Shown: positions 12,239 to 21,231 of the stretch, piece by piece
How positions within the stretch are numbered: the stretch's first letter is position 1
Layout: every line of letters begins with the position of its first letter
DNA from: an uncultured Bacteroidota bacterium
GTDB lineage: Bacteria; Bacteroidota; Bacteroidia; Flavobacteriales; Flavobacteriaceae
Assembly (NCBI GenBank): GCA_902626585.1
Contig: CACOGA010000009.1
Coordinates: 1 to 63,974, forward strand
Length of the DNA stretch: 63,974 bases
Reading direction: 5' to 3'
Made by a program: the position numbers and the translations under genes
Notes under the pieces: model-generated
The model's database searches: none
Seen by the model: the letters and a program-made list of their open reading frames with translations, nothing else
What the model was told of the DNA's origin: nothing

Positions 12239-12784
12239 TTGAAAAAAATAGTTGCCATTGGTGCCAGTAGTTCATCAAATTCAATCAATAGAAAATTAGC
12301 TAATTATGCAGCAAAATCTATTTCTATTCAGTCACATATTATTGATTTGGATCTAAATGAATTTGAAATGCCAATTTACAGTGAGGATGTTCAAAGAGAT
12401 TCAGGTATTCCTAAGGAGGCATTAAATTTTAAAAAAGAAATTCATAATTCTGATTGTTTAGTAATCTCACTTGCTGAGCATAACGGTTCATACACAGCAG
12501 CTTTCAAAAATATCTATGATTGGATTTCCGTCATCGAATCGGATGTTTGGTGTAGTAAACCCATTCTATTACTTTCTACATCGACTGGTGCAAGAGGTGC
12601 CAAAACAGTTTTAAAATCTGCATATGAAAGGTTTTCTTTAGATTACAAATATCCGATACCTTATTTTTCACTTCCAAATTTCAATCAAAATTTTGATTCA
12701 AATGATGGAATTACTGATGTTAGGTTAAATCAGGATTTTCAAGCTGTACTTATAGATTTTGAAAATATATTAAATGGAGTTTAA
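12239..12784 (+). CDS. NAD(P)H-dependent FMN reductase-like flavoprotein
   Basis: A 181-residue flavodoxin-fold oxidoreductase of the NADPH-dependent FMN reductase family. The first strand and phosphate loop read KKIVAIGASSSSNSINRKLA. The central SLAEHNGSYTAAFKNIYDW matches the conserved (P)EYNGS..LKN.iDW segment, and LLSTSTGARGA forms the C-terminal phosphate/flavin region. I chose the TTG at 12239 because homologues begin right at the first beta strand; a longer GTG start (12200) would add 13 non-conserved residues. The final 11 bases overlap the pirin gene. Physiological substrate unknown. Confidence 0.85.
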   Translation: MKKIVAIGASSSSNSINRKLANYAAKSISIQSHIIDLDLNEFEMPIYSEDVQRDSGIPKEALNFKKEIHNSDCLVISLAEHNGSYTAAFKNIYDWISVIESDVWCSKPILLLSTSTGARGAKTVLKSAYERFSLDYKYPIPYFSLPNFNQNFDSNDGITDVRLNQDFQAVLIDFENILNGV

Positions 12785-13520
12785 TTTTTATCCCCCCTCA
12801 CTTCAGGCGTCAGGAAACTTCAATTTTGGTGAAATATTAGAAAAAAAACCTATCGGATTTCCACATGATAATGGTACACTTAAGCCTTATTCGAATTTAT
12901 TTTATTGGGCTCATGCTTGGACAACAAGCAAAAGTAGTACAATTGGATTACATCCTCATCAGGGCTTTGAGATATGTACTTTTGTTTTAAATGGAAGTAT
13001 TAACCATTTTGATACAAAATTAAATAAATGGGTGAAATTAAATAAAGGTGATGTCCAAATAATCAGATCTGGAAACGGAATATCTCATTCAGAAGAATTA
13101 CTTGAAAATTCTGAAATTTTTCAAATTTGGTTCGACCCAGACTTATCAAAATCATTAAAAAAAATGGCATCGTATGATGACTATAAATGTGGTGACTTCA
13201 ATATTAAATGTTTTGATAAATACTCTGTAAAACATTTACATAATAGTACATCTAAGATGTGGATGGATACAGAAGATATTATAATCAATGAATATTCTTT
13301 TGATCAATTAGTTTCTTTAAATATTGATATTGAAAAAGACAAGATTCACTCTTTCTTCTTAATTAATGGAGAAATTTCTGTAAAAGATTTTATTGCTAAA
13401 AAAGGAGATTTTTTTACTGTCTCTAAAACAAAATATTTAAATCTGGAGATACTAAAGAAATCAAGACTCTTTGAGATTTCAACTCCCCTATATCCATCAT
13501 ATAAAACCTATTCCAATTAA
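12774..13520 (+). CDS. Pirin-family bicupin protein
   Basis: A 248-residue iron-type bicupin of the pirin family; some members have quercetin 2,3-dioxygenase activity or redox-sensing roles. The N-terminal cupin has the expected metal ligands: the HxH pair in LHPHQGFE, a later His in GISHSE, and an acidic residue in SEELLENSEIFQIW. The C-terminal cupin is degenerate (KDKIHSFFLINGEISV). It overlaps the FMN reductase by 11 bases, which implies translational coupling and a shared redox role. The exact reaction cannot be read from the sequence. Confidence 0.88.
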   Translation: MEFNFYPPSLQASGNFNFGEILEKKPIGFPHDNGTLKPYSNLFYWAHAWTTSKSSTIGLHPHQGFEICTFVLNGSINHFDTKLNKWVKLNKGDVQIIRSGNGISHSEELLENSEIFQIWFDPDLSKSLKKMASYDDYKCGDFNIKCFDKYSVKHLHNSTSKMWMDTEDIIINEYSFDQLVSLNIDIEKDKIHSFFLINGEISVKDFIAKKGDFFTVSKTKYLNLEILKKSRLFEISTPLYPSYKTYSN

Positions 13521-13532
13521 TATCTTAATTAT

Positions 13533-13540
13533 TAACTTTA
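13533..13540 (+). promoter_or_regulatory. Candidate -7 element TAACTTTA for mnmA (leaderless, GTG start)
   Basis: TAACTTTA followed by C, near the TAnnTTTG consensus, with the first T 12 bases before the GTG at 13545. The predicted transcript would begin at or next to the start codon. No clear -33 box. Confidence 0.35.
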
Positions 13541-13544
13541 CATT

Positions 13545-14729
13545 GTGAAAAAAGTAATTGTTGGTCTCTCAGGAGGAGTTGATTCAAGTGTTAGCGCGCT
13601 GCTACTTAAGGAGCAAGGTTATGATGTTGTTGGTCTTTTCATGAAAAATTGGCATGATGAAAGTGTTACTATTTCTGAAGACTGTCCTTGGCTAGATGAT
13701 AGTAATGATGCAATGCTTATAGCTCAAAAAATTGGTATTCCATTTCAAACAGTAGATTTAAGTAAACAATATTATTCAAGGATTATCAATTACATGTTCA
13801 ATGAATATGAAAAGGGAAGAACTCCTAATCCAGATATTTTATGTAATCGTGAGATAAAATTTGATATTTTTTTAGAGATTGCAATAAATTTAGGGGCAGA
13901 CTACATAGCTACAGGTCATTATTGTCAAATAGAAAAAACCTATAATGATGATAAAGAAATTTACAGATTATTAGCGGGAAGAGATAAAAATAAAGATCAA
14001 TCTTATTTTTTATGTCAACTTAATCAAGAGCAACTTTCAAAATCAATTTTTCCTATTGGTCATATGAAAAAGTCTGAGGTCAGAGATTTAGCTAAGAGAA
14101 ATAACTTAGTTACTGCCGACAAAAAAGATTCCCAGGGTTTATGTTTTGTGGGAAAAGTAAAACTTCCTGATTTTTTAAAACAAAGGTTAATTCCTAAAAA
14201 AGGATATGTTATTAAAATTAATGATGAATTAAAATTTCCAGAAATTGATATATCTGATAAAATATCAGAGCATGAATTAGCTATATTAAGCGATCCATTT
14301 TCATTTTCATCTGATGATGGCGAGGTTATTGGTGAACATAATGGTGCATATTATTTTACTATTGGTCAAAGGAAAGGTTTAAATATTGGTGGATTTAAAG
14401 ATCCACTTTTTGTAATAGAGACAGATGTTAGTAAAAATTTAGTTTATGTTGGAATGGGAGAGTCTCACCCAGCATTATTCAGAAAAGCTCTTTTTGTTAA
14501 TTCAAATGACATTCATTGGGTTAGGGAAGATTTAGAGATTTATGAAAATGAATCCTTAAAAGTACAATTTAGAATCAGATACAGGCAGCCAATACAATCT
14601 GGAACCATTTATAATTTTAAAAAAGGTTTATATATATTATTCGAAAATCCAATTTCATCTGTAACTAGTGGCCAATTTGTAAGTTGGTACTTAAAAGATG
14701 AGCTCATTGGTTCAGGTGTAATCAACTAG
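13545..14729 (+). CDS. mnmA: MnmA, tRNA-specific 2-thiouridylase
   Basis: Installs the 2-thio group on the wobble uridine of tRNA Lys, Glu and Gln. The 394-residue protein begins with a GTG codon ([22 protein letters not shown]-loop at about 9-15). The catalytic cysteines are in NPDILCNREIKF (about C100) and SQGLCFVGKV (about C200). A central insertion around residues 225-255 makes it longer than the E. coli enzyme (368 residues), as is common in Bacteroidota. The C-terminal beta-barrel has YFTIGQRKGLNIGG. Its stop codon shares the CTAG tetranucleotide with the stop of convergent aroE. Confidence 0.97.
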   Translation: MKKVIVGLSGGVDSSVSALLLKEQGYDVVGLFMKNWHDESVTISEDCPWLDDSNDAMLIAQKIGIPFQTVDLSKQYYSRIINYMFNEYEKGRTPNPDILCNREIKFDIFLEIAINLGADYIATGHYCQIEKTYNDDKEIYRLLAGRDKNKDQSYFLCQLNQEQLSKSIFPIGHMKKSEVRDLAKRNNLVTADKKDSQGLCFVGKVKLPDFLKQRLIPKKGYVIKINDELKFPEIDISDKISEHELAILSDPFSFSSDDGEVIGEHNGAYYFTIGQRKGLNIGGFKDPLFVIETDVSKNLVYVGMGESHPALFRKALFVNSNDIHWVREDLEIYENESLKVQFRIRYRQPIQSGTIYNFKKGLYILFENPISSVTSGQFVSWYLKDELIGSGVIN

Positions 14730-15463
14730 TTATTCCATATTTTCCAAGATTCATCAGCCTGGATTTCAAGCATTTCTAAACCATTTTTTGTTTTACAACC
14801 AATATCATCCCCTTTTTTTAAAAAAATTGTTTGTGTTGGGTTATAAACCAAGTCATATAAGAAATGTTCTTTGGTTAAAAATTGGTATGGTATATTTGGG
14901 CATATGTTTAAATCTGGAAAAGTGCCAACTGGGCTGCAATTAATAATTATTTTACTGTTGCTTATTATTGTTTCATCAAGATTTTCATATGTAAATTCTG
15001 TCTTTCCTTTTTCTCTTGAAACAGTACGGTGATTTATACTTAATTTTTCTAAAACATATTTAATTGCTTTTGAGGAGCCTCCACTTCCGAGAATTAGGGC
15101 ATTTTTAGGTTTTTTATTGTCTAAAAGTGAAATTAGTGATTTTTCAAATCCAATATAATCGGTATTATATCCAAATGTTTTTTTTCCAGAAATTTTTATG
15201 GTGTTTATTGCCCCAATGGAGGCTGCTACATCATCAATTTCATCGATAAAACCTATCACTTCTTCTTTAAATGGTATCGTAACATTAAGACCATAAACAT
15301 CATCATTTAACAAAATTTTTTTAATCGTTTTGATATTTTCAATATCATAGTTTAAGTATTCACATCTTAAATTATGCTTTTGAAATTTTTTTGAAAAATA
15401 TTTTTTTGAAAAGCTATACTCAATATTTTTTCCGATCAGACCAAATATTTTACTTTTTTTCAT
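14726..15463 (-). CDS. aroE: AroE, shikimate dehydrogenase
   Basis: Reduces 3-dehydroshikimate with NADPH in chorismate and aromatic amino acid synthesis. At 245 residues it is slightly shorter than E. coli AroE. Shikimate-binding elements include the N-terminal SFSKKYF (SxS-type) and NVTIPFKEEV with its catalytic Lys. AINTIK and NTDYIGF follow, and the dinucleotide loop is LGSGGSSKA. It ends with GLEMLEIQADESWKIWN, the usual family ending. The gene is last in the TPR-DUF368-DUF368-aroE run, overlapping the preceding DUF368 gene by 14 bases, and it converges on mnmA with interlocked stop codons. Confidence 0.95.
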   Translation of the reverse strand: MKKSKIFGLIGKNIEYSFSKKYFSKKFQKHNLRCEYLNYDIENIKTIKKILLNDDVYGLNVTIPFKEEVIGFIDEIDDVAASIGAINTIKISGKKTFGYNTDYIGFEKSLISLLDNKKPKNALILGSGGSSKAIKYVLEKLSINHRTVSREKGKTEFTYENLDETIISNSKIIINCSPVGTFPDLNICPNIPYQFLTKEHFLYDLVYNPTQTIFLKKGDDIGCKTKNGLEMLEIQADESWKIWNN

Positions 15464-16409
15464 AAGCGCTTAAAATAATGACCATTACTGTTCCAAGAAT
15501 TATAAAAAATAATGCATATAAAGTTTCAGTGCTAATTTCTGGAAGGTACCTAACAATTTTATATTCATATTCATCACTTAATATTGATTTCCAGGGCCAA
15601 ATTACACCTAATGAGCCTATAATAAAACCAAATATAATAGAATTACAAAGTTCATTGAATTTACTTAACAGAAAGCTTAGAAACTTTGATAATGTGATTA
15701 AACCAGTAATTGAACCTAAAGTGAAGACAGATAAAACCTTTAAATATTTTATTCGATCGTGATCATAGAAATTTGAATAATCTCCGACTATTATTTCATT
15801 AATGCTATCATAAAGTGCGTTTACTGAATCAACAAGTAATAATACATAATTGCCTAGTAACATTAGCAAAAATGACCCAGAAAGTCCTGGTAAAATCATT
15901 CCACTTACACTTATTATTCCACAAATAAAAACAAAAAATAAATTATCGTTTTCCTGAGCAGGATTAGCCAAACTCAATGCAACCCCAATAAATGTACCAA
16001 ATAAAACAAAGCAAATGTTTTTTAATTTTTTTAAATCAATTATAGATCTTAGATGAAATATTGTTCCCAACACTAAACCAAAAAATAAACTCCAAACATA
16101 AATCTCGAATTTATTCAATAATATTTCTAAAATTTTTGATGTGGAGAAATAACTAATTACAATTCCGATTAAAATTAAACTAAGGAAATCTCCGTTAATA
16201 TATTCGAAGAAATCTTTGAATCTAAATCTTAAAATATAGTTTAAAGATTTTTTGTCAAATCTTTTTAGGCTAAATATTAGCTTTTCATAAAACCCAATTG
16301 CAATCGCCACTAATCCACCAGAAATTCCTGGAATTTTATTTGCTGTCCCCATCAAAATTCCATTCACAAGAATCTTTAGATATTTTACAATTGCATTTTT
16401 ATTTGTCAT
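15450..16409 (-). CDS. DUF368 membrane protein, PopT-like polyprenyl-phosphate transporter (copy 2)
   Basis: A 319-residue polytopic membrane protein. DUF368 proteins (PopT) have been linked to returning undecaprenyl phosphate across the inner membrane for cell-wall and surface-glycan synthesis. The protein shows the family's internal repeat: GTANKIPGISGGLVAIAIG near the N-terminus and SGMILPGLSGSFLLMLLGNY in the middle, each next to a re-entrant-type hydrophobic segment. About eight to nine hydrophobic stretches follow. It overlaps its paralogue upstream by 11 bases and aroE downstream by 14. Substrate assignment comes from the family, not from this sequence. Confidence 0.9.
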   Translation of the reverse strand: MTNKNAIVKYLKILVNGILMGTANKIPGISGGLVAIAIGFYEKLIFSLKRFDKKSLNYILRFRFKDFFEYINGDFLSLILIGIVISYFSTSKILEILLNKFEIYVWSLFFGLVLGTIFHLRSIIDLKKLKNICFVLFGTFIGVALSLANPAQENDNLFFVFICGIISVSGMILPGLSGSFLLMLLGNYVLLLVDSVNALYDSINEIIVGDYSNFYDHDRIKYLKVLSVFTLGSITGLITLSKFLSFLLSKFNELCNSIIFGFIIGSLGVIWPWKSILSDEYEYKIVRYLPEISTETLYALFFIILGTVMVIILSAYEKK

Positions 16410-17268
16410 TTTGTTTCTTCGATCTTTCCACTAACAATACTATTATTAAGCCAAAGATCACAAGAGATATAGAAAAAAACATGTTAAGATTTGAAATTTC
16501 TACAGCAAGTTCTTTGTTCCAAGGCCATGCTTTTTCAATTGAGCCAATCACAAGACCCAACATTATTGTATATGTTAAATCTCTATAATTCTTAAATAAA
16601 TATTTTAAAATTTTACTAAAACTTAGTAAACCAATTAGTGAACCAAATATGAATGTAACGATTACAACTAATTCTAAATTATCTAAAGATTTTATCATGT
16701 AGGTATAAACCCCTAAAATTACAAGAACTAATGAGCCAGATATCCCAGGTAAAATCATTGCCGATGAAGCGATTATTCCTGACATAAAGATATAAAGAAG
16801 GCTTATTTCATTAGTTACATCAACAGTGAATGATGAGATATAAACTGAGAAAAATATGCAAAAAAACAAAATTATAAAATTTGTTAAATACCATTTATTA
16901 ATCAGTTTAAAAATCACATATATGGTGGCAAATATTAATCCTAAAAAAAATGACCATACAAATAATGGATAATTCTCAAGTAGTGATGCTGAAACTTTTA
17001 CAAAAGATATAAGGCTTATCGAAATCCCTAAAATTAGTGTTATTAAAAAATTCCCATTTATTTTCTTCCAAAAGGAATTAAAGTCTCTAATTTTAAATTC
17101 TGAAATAATACGAAGATTTAATCTACTGATTGTATTTACCAGCTCCTCATATATGCCGACTAATAGTGCTATAGTTCCTCCCGATATCCCAGGCATTGCA
17201 TCAGCTATACCCATAAAAACACCTTTGAAGAATAAAATTAAATAATCCGATTTAGTTCTGCTTCGCAT
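16399..17268 (-). CDS. DUF368 membrane protein, PopT-like polyprenyl-phosphate transporter (copy 1)
   Basis: A 289-residue paralogue of the next gene. It has the same duplicated signature: GIADAMPGISGGTIALLVGI near residue 20-40 and SAMILPGISGSLVLVILGVY near 140-160. Both are followed by hydrophobic helices, and the C-terminus is short and basic (VERSKKQNDK). The two paralogues are clearly diverged rather than a recent duplication. The overlapping tandem arrangement suggests either two carriers with different substrates or a heteromeric pair. The preceding gene encodes a TPR protein 20 bases upstream. Confidence 0.9.
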   Translation of the reverse strand: MRSRTKSDYLILFFKGVFMGIADAMPGISGGTIALLVGIYEELVNTISRLNLRIISEFKIRDFNSFWKKINGNFLITLILGISISLISFVKVSASLLENYPLFVWSFFLGLIFATIYVIFKLINKWYLTNFIILFFCIFFSVYISSFTVDVTNEISLLYIFMSGIIASSAMILPGISGSLVLVILGVYTYMIKSLDNLELVVIVTFIFGSLIGLLSFSKILKYLFKNYRDLTYTIMLGLVIGSIEKAWPWNKELAVEISNLNMFFSISLVIFGLIIVLLVERSKKQNDK

Positions 17269-17288
17269 ATTAAAATTCTAGTATTAAA

Positions 17289-18347
17289 CTAGTAATTTTT
17301 TGTTGAAGTTTTGGATAAGCAGTTTAAATATATTTTCCAGTATTTAGATTTTTCTTGATTCAGCTTGATTGCTTTTTCAATATATTCAATTGCTCTTTTA
17401 AATTTATTCTCTCTGTAATAAAACATTGACAACCTAAAAAAAGCTTTATCCATATTAGGATCCTCATTAACACACTTAAAATAGTAGTCCAGAGAGTTAT
17501 TATAATCATACTTTTTTTCATAACAATAAGCTATTCTAAAAAGCGCATATGAGGAATTTGGATTTAATGAAATAATTTCTTTGTAATTTTCAATAGCCTC
17601 ATCGTACTTGTTCATTTTCTCTAATAATTTTCCTTTGTCTATGTATGGACTTGTGAATGAATCATCTGAAAAAATCGAATAATCAAATGCAGCAATAGCT
17701 TCGTTATACATCTTTGTTTTTACGTAGCTTTTACCCAAATTATGCCAACCAATTTCACTATAGGGGTTTTTCGATAAATATTCTTTCAAAAATAAAATTA
17801 GTCCTCTAATGTCTTTGTTCATTTCATAACAATAAAGAATATTGTAAAGCGCACTGTGATCGAGATAGTCAAAGTTTAGACTTTTTTTGAAATAGTAATT
17901 AGATTTTGAAAAATTTTCAACAAACAAAAATTCTATACCAATTTGGTAAAATAATTCATTTTGGTTCTTGTAGTCATTTATTATGCTTTTCAATAATGAA
18001 ATTGATTCATTATGTTTCTTCTGTTTAGAAAGAATACTAGACTTTAATATGATTGCTTCGTGATTGTTATCCTCTATCATAAGTATAGAATTCACAATCT
18101 CAAGTGCATTTTCTAATTTGTCTTCTTGTATAAAGATTTCGACTTCAAATAAACTTAAATTTGTATTTGACGGATGCTGGCTTAGTGAAAGTTTTAGAGC
18201 TTTTTTGGCATAAGCTAATTTACCAGTATCTAAATAAAATGAAATAATATTTTCAAATTCCAATGAATCAAAGAAAAGAACTTTATTTTCCTTGACCATT
18301 TTTTCAAACTTACTGACCGAAAAATTAATGTCATTTACATTATCCAT
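17289..18347 (-). CDS. Tetratricopeptide repeat protein
   Basis: A 352-residue soluble protein with no signal peptide or membrane helix. It is made almost wholly of TPR units; the clearest are in the C-terminal half (GWHNLGKSYVKTKMYNEAIA, YDEAIENYKEIISLNPNSSY, YNNSLDYYFKCVNEDPNMDK, FKRAIEYIEKAIKLN). About nine units are plausible. TPR proteins act as scaffolds, and this one has no catalytic motif. It is the first gene of the run leading to the DUF368 pair and aroE, an order common in Flavobacteria. Partner proteins are unknown. Confidence 0.85.
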   Translation of the reverse strand: MDNVNDINFSVSKFEKMVKENKVLFFDSLEFENIISFYLDTGKLAYAKKALKLSLSQHPSNTNLSLFEVEIFIQEDKLENALEIVNSILMIEDNNHEAIILKSSILSKQKKHNESISLLKSIINDYKNQNELFYQIGIEFLFVENFSKSNYYFKKSLNFDYLDHSALYNILYCYEMNKDIRGLILFLKEYLSKNPYSEIGWHNLGKSYVKTKMYNEAIAAFDYSIFSDDSFTSPYIDKGKLLEKMNKYDEAIENYKEIISLNPNSSYALFRIAYCYEKKYDYNNSLDYYFKCVNEDPNMDKAFFRLSMFYYRENKFKRAIEYIEKAIKLNQEKSKYWKIYLNCLSKTSTKNY

Positions 18348-18365
18348 TACAAATCATCTTTTTAA

Positions 18366-18373
18366 TAAAAATA
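18366..18373 (-). promoter_or_regulatory. Candidate -7 element TATTTTTA for the TPR-DUF368-aroE run
   Basis: On the minus strand this reads TATTTTTA, close to TAnnTTTG, with its first T 26 bases before the ATG at 18347. That spacing matches other promoters in the window. No -33 box was identified. Confidence 0.3.
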
Positions 18374-18433
18374 AATATGATTTGTGTTAATATGAATCAG
18401 TGTATTTAAACTTCTTAACAAACTAATTAACAC

Positions 18434-19612
18434 CTATTCAATCGAGTCAAGAATTCCAGTGATAATATCACACCCTTCTTCTAATTCCTTTTCTGAAATT
18501 GTCAGCGGTGGAGTAATTCTAACTGCTCTTTTTTCAATAAGAAGCCAAAAAAGAATCAAACCTTCATTCTTGGCTTGTAAAACTAATTTATTTGCAATTT
18601 CAAAATCTTTCATGATAAGACATAACATTAAGCCAATTCCTCTGATTTCTTTGATTAATTTATGAGTTAATTTTTGTCTTAAAAGTTTTTCTTTCAACAA
18701 AGTTTCTTCCATTATTTTAGAATTTAAAATAATTTTTAATGTCTGAAGCGCTGCAGCGGTAATAACGGGGTTAGCACCAAAAGTAGTGATATGACCAAGT
18801 ATTGGATTTACATGAAGTACATCCATTAATTGTTTTGAGCCAGTAAATGCTCCTACCGGGATGCCACCTCCTAATCCTTTTCCATATACAATTATATCAG
18901 GAGTACAATTAAAATTTTCAAAACCGAATAATTTACCTGTTCTTCCAATTCCTGTTTGAATTTCATCTAATATCAATAGAGCACCAACTTCTTGGCATCT
19001 TTTTTTTACAAATTTCAGATATCCTTTTTTAGGTAAAATAAACCCAGCACTGCCTTGAATTGTTTCTAATATAACACATGCAGTTTTTTCGTCAATTTTT
19101 TCTAGATCTTCAATTGAATTAAAATCTATAAACTCAACATCTGGAATCAGAGGTTCAAACGGTTTTTTTCTTTCCTCCAAGCCCATTAAAGTCAGAGCAC
19201 CCATTGTACTCCCATGATAAGCATTTTTAGCAGCAATAATTTTTGTTCTACCTGTGTGCCGTCTGGCTAATTTCATTGAACCTTCAAGTGCCTCTGTTCC
19301 AGAATTTGTAAAGTATGTACAATTAAGACTATTTGGTAAGTTTTTAGATAATAATTTAGCCAAATCAAGAGATGGCTCAGTTATGAACTCTCCATAAACC
19401 ATAACATGCATATATTTTTCAGACTGATTTTTGATTGCATTTATAACATCTTTATTACAATGACCAACACTGCATGCGGATACTCCAGCAACAAAATCTA
19501 AATATCTATTGTTATGCTTATCATATATATAGCTACCCTTAGCTTTTGATACCTCTATCATCAGGGGAAAAGGTGTGGTCTGAGCTTGATATTTTTTAAA
19601 TTCTGAGTTAAT
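18434..19612 (-). CDS. Class III PLP-dependent aminotransferase, probable ATT start codon
   Basis: Fold-type I aminotransferase of the acetylornithine/ornithine/4-aminobutyrate group. The PLP-region motifs are NSGTEALEGSMKLARR, LILDEIQTGIGRTG and the Schiff-base Lys in YGKGLGGG. The first ATG (19561) would give 375 residues starting MIEVSKAK. However, the frame stays open upstream to a TAA at 19618 and encodes NSEFKKYQAQTTPFPL, which matches the conserved N-terminus I recall in Flavobacterial homologues. The only plausible initiator there is ATT at 19612-19610, giving 392 residues. It begins 7 bases after the OstA-like gene stop. Substrate is not certain; annotations vary between aspartate- and ornithine-type enzymes. 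Confidence 0.9.
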   Translation of the reverse strand: MNSEFKKYQAQTTPFPLMIEVSKAKGSYIYDKHNNRYLDFVAGVSACSVGHCNKDVINAIKNQSEKYMHVMVYGEFITEPSLDLAKLLSKNLPNSLNCTYFTNSGTEALEGSMKLARRHTGRTKIIAAKNAYHGSTMGALTLMGLEERKKPFEPLIPDVEFIDFNSIEDLEKIDEKTACVILETIQGSAGFILPKKGYLKFVKKRCQEVGALLILDEIQTGIGRTGKLFGFENFNCTPDIIVYGKGLGGGIPVGAFTGSKQLMDVLHVNPILGHITTFGANPVITAAALQTLKIILNSKIMEETLLKEKLLRQKLTHKLIKEIRGIGLMLCLIMKDFEIANKLVLQAKNEGLILFWLLIEKRAVRITPPLTISEKELEEGCDIITGILDSIE

Positions 19613-19619
19613 GGCTTAT

Positions 19620-21230
19620 TTATTGTAAATTTTTAATTTTTACCAATTTAAATTCCTTGTCTTCACTAAAAAGATCCTCTATTGACCTGATAATTTCCTC
19701 TTCTCTAAAATAAAATCCTTTCAATAATTTATCATTTTCATTAAATTCATCTTCAGGGTAAACATTCCCATCAATCTGATTAATTTTTGTGAATGTGTCA
19801 ATGATTTGATTAGAAATTAATATTTTTATTTTGGCTGATTTTGATTTATCAATACCAATCAAATCATTTTCTGAATTTCTTAAATAGTATACAGACTCAG
19901 CATTTTTAATGATATCAACTTCCTTTAATTTTCCATTAATAAAATTTCCATTTAGTTTTTTTCCTGAAATTTGATTAAAACCTGTTTCAAGAGTATCTTT
20001 TTCTATAATGAATGCATTATCGAAAACAAAAAGAGAATCAATTATATTCTTCTCATTATCAAATTTTATATGAATTGAATCACCTGTAATTTGACTTTTA
20101 TTGTTCCAAAGAATAGGTTTTTTAATTTTTTTTGACCTTTCTTTAAAATTATTTTGTTTATTAATTAACTGAGCTATGCCAGTTTTTTGGTCAAAATGAA
20201 TTGAGTCACATTTTCCGCTAAGATTATTTCTAAGGATCTTGCCATTCATGAATGCCCTAATTATTTGTTCATTTTCTTTCCCTGTTATTATAATATTTTC
20301 ACCATGAATGTATGTAGTATCTTTTTCTTTGAATGAGGCTATTAATGCTCTTTTTTTTATAAACATTGAATCAATATTTCTATGTATTTCTGCATAATGA
20401 CCAGTTGTTAGAGTTTTATTTATTGTGTCTAAAATTTTAATATTATTGCTTGCAGATGCATAATTTCTAATCTGGTCAAAATAAATGCTATCTCCGTTAA
20501 TTTTATATTCTTCAAAATCTATTTTGGCATTTTTTATAAAATATCCGTTATCATAAGTGGTGTCATAATATCCAATTTCACAATATATGTTTGAGTCATC
20601 ACTTATAATATCAGTTGGTCCAAAAAAATATGATTTTCCTGATTCGGTAAAATAGTTTAAAACTTCTGAGTATATATTGTATTTTGGAGTCCTTAAATCA
20701 ACCTCTTTTTCAAAACGATATTTTTTTTCTTTTGCAAAAAAAGTTCCTCTACGGCTATATATTGTATCTGTATAATTTCTAATTAGTTTACCTTTTTCGG
20801 TGTAAAATCCTTCTTGTTTATTTCTGTCAAAATATAAAGACTCAGTATATAGATTTGATTCAGGTTCATTTAAAATAACATTCCCTTTAGCAAAAACTAA
20901 TTTTGAATCACCATTATATTCCAGATAGTTGGATTTTAAGTTCAGGGTATCACCTTGATTTAGTGATACATCTCCGAATGCTTCAATAAAATTTCTATCC
21001 TCATAAAAAAAAGCCTGATTACACGTCATTAGAACACCATCATGAGAAATAAGAACCTTTTGACTTTTATCTCTTGTTAGAACCGATGTGTTCGGATACT
21101 TGTCTTTATCTTTTTCAAAGAATCCGGCTCTTTCTATTTTAATTTTTGTTTTTTCCTGTGCGGCTACATTTGTATGGATACAAGAACCCAAAAAAAAGAC
21201 AATAATTATTATGAGGGATTTTTTAACCAA
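19620..21230 (-). CDS. OstA/LptA-like periplasmic protein (LPS transport or envelope)
   Basis: A 536-residue exported protein. The N-terminus (KKSLIIIIVFFLGSC) is a signal sequence; it could be a lipoprotein signal at the Cys or be cut after AAQ. The body consists of repeating OstA/LptA-type beta strands such as LKSNYLEYNGDSKLVFAKGN, TESLYFDRNKQEGFYTEKGK and GDSIYFDQIRNYASASNNIK. These proteins form the beta-jellyroll bridge that carries lipopolysaccharide to the outer membrane. The LptA-like fold is clear, but this long Bacteroidota form is larger than LptA. It lies directly after purA. A role in LPS transport is inferred. Confidence 0.85.
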   Translation of the reverse strand: MVKKSLIIIIVFFLGSCIHTNVAAQEKTKIKIERAGFFEKDKDKYPNTSVLTRDKSQKVLISHDGVLMTCNQAFFYEDRNFIEAFGDVSLNQGDTLNLKSNYLEYNGDSKLVFAKGNVILNEPESNLYTESLYFDRNKQEGFYTEKGKLIRNYTDTIYSRRGTFFAKEKKYRFEKEVDLRTPKYNIYSEVLNYFTESGKSYFFGPTDIISDDSNIYCEIGYYDTTYDNGYFIKNAKIDFEEYKINGDSIYFDQIRNYASASNNIKILDTINKTLTTGHYAEIHRNIDSMFIKKRALIASFKEKDTTYIHGENIIITGKENEQIIRAFMNGKILRNNLSGKCDSIHFDQKTGIAQLINKQNNFKERSKKIKKPILWNNKSQITGDSIHIKFDNEKNIIDSLFVFDNAFIIEKDTLETGFNQISGKKLNGNFINGKLKEVDIIKNAESVYYLRNSENDLIGIDKSKSAKIKILISNQIIDTFTKINQIDGNVYPEDEFNENDKLLKGFYFREEEIIRSIEDLFSEDKEFKLVKIKNLQ

Positions 21231-21231
21231 T

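Noticed and set aside
18384-18433. Inverted repeat GTGTTAAT...ATTAACAC after the aminotransferase as a terminator
   Set aside because: The 34-base loop is too large and no T-run follows. The arms are AT-rich and may be chance.
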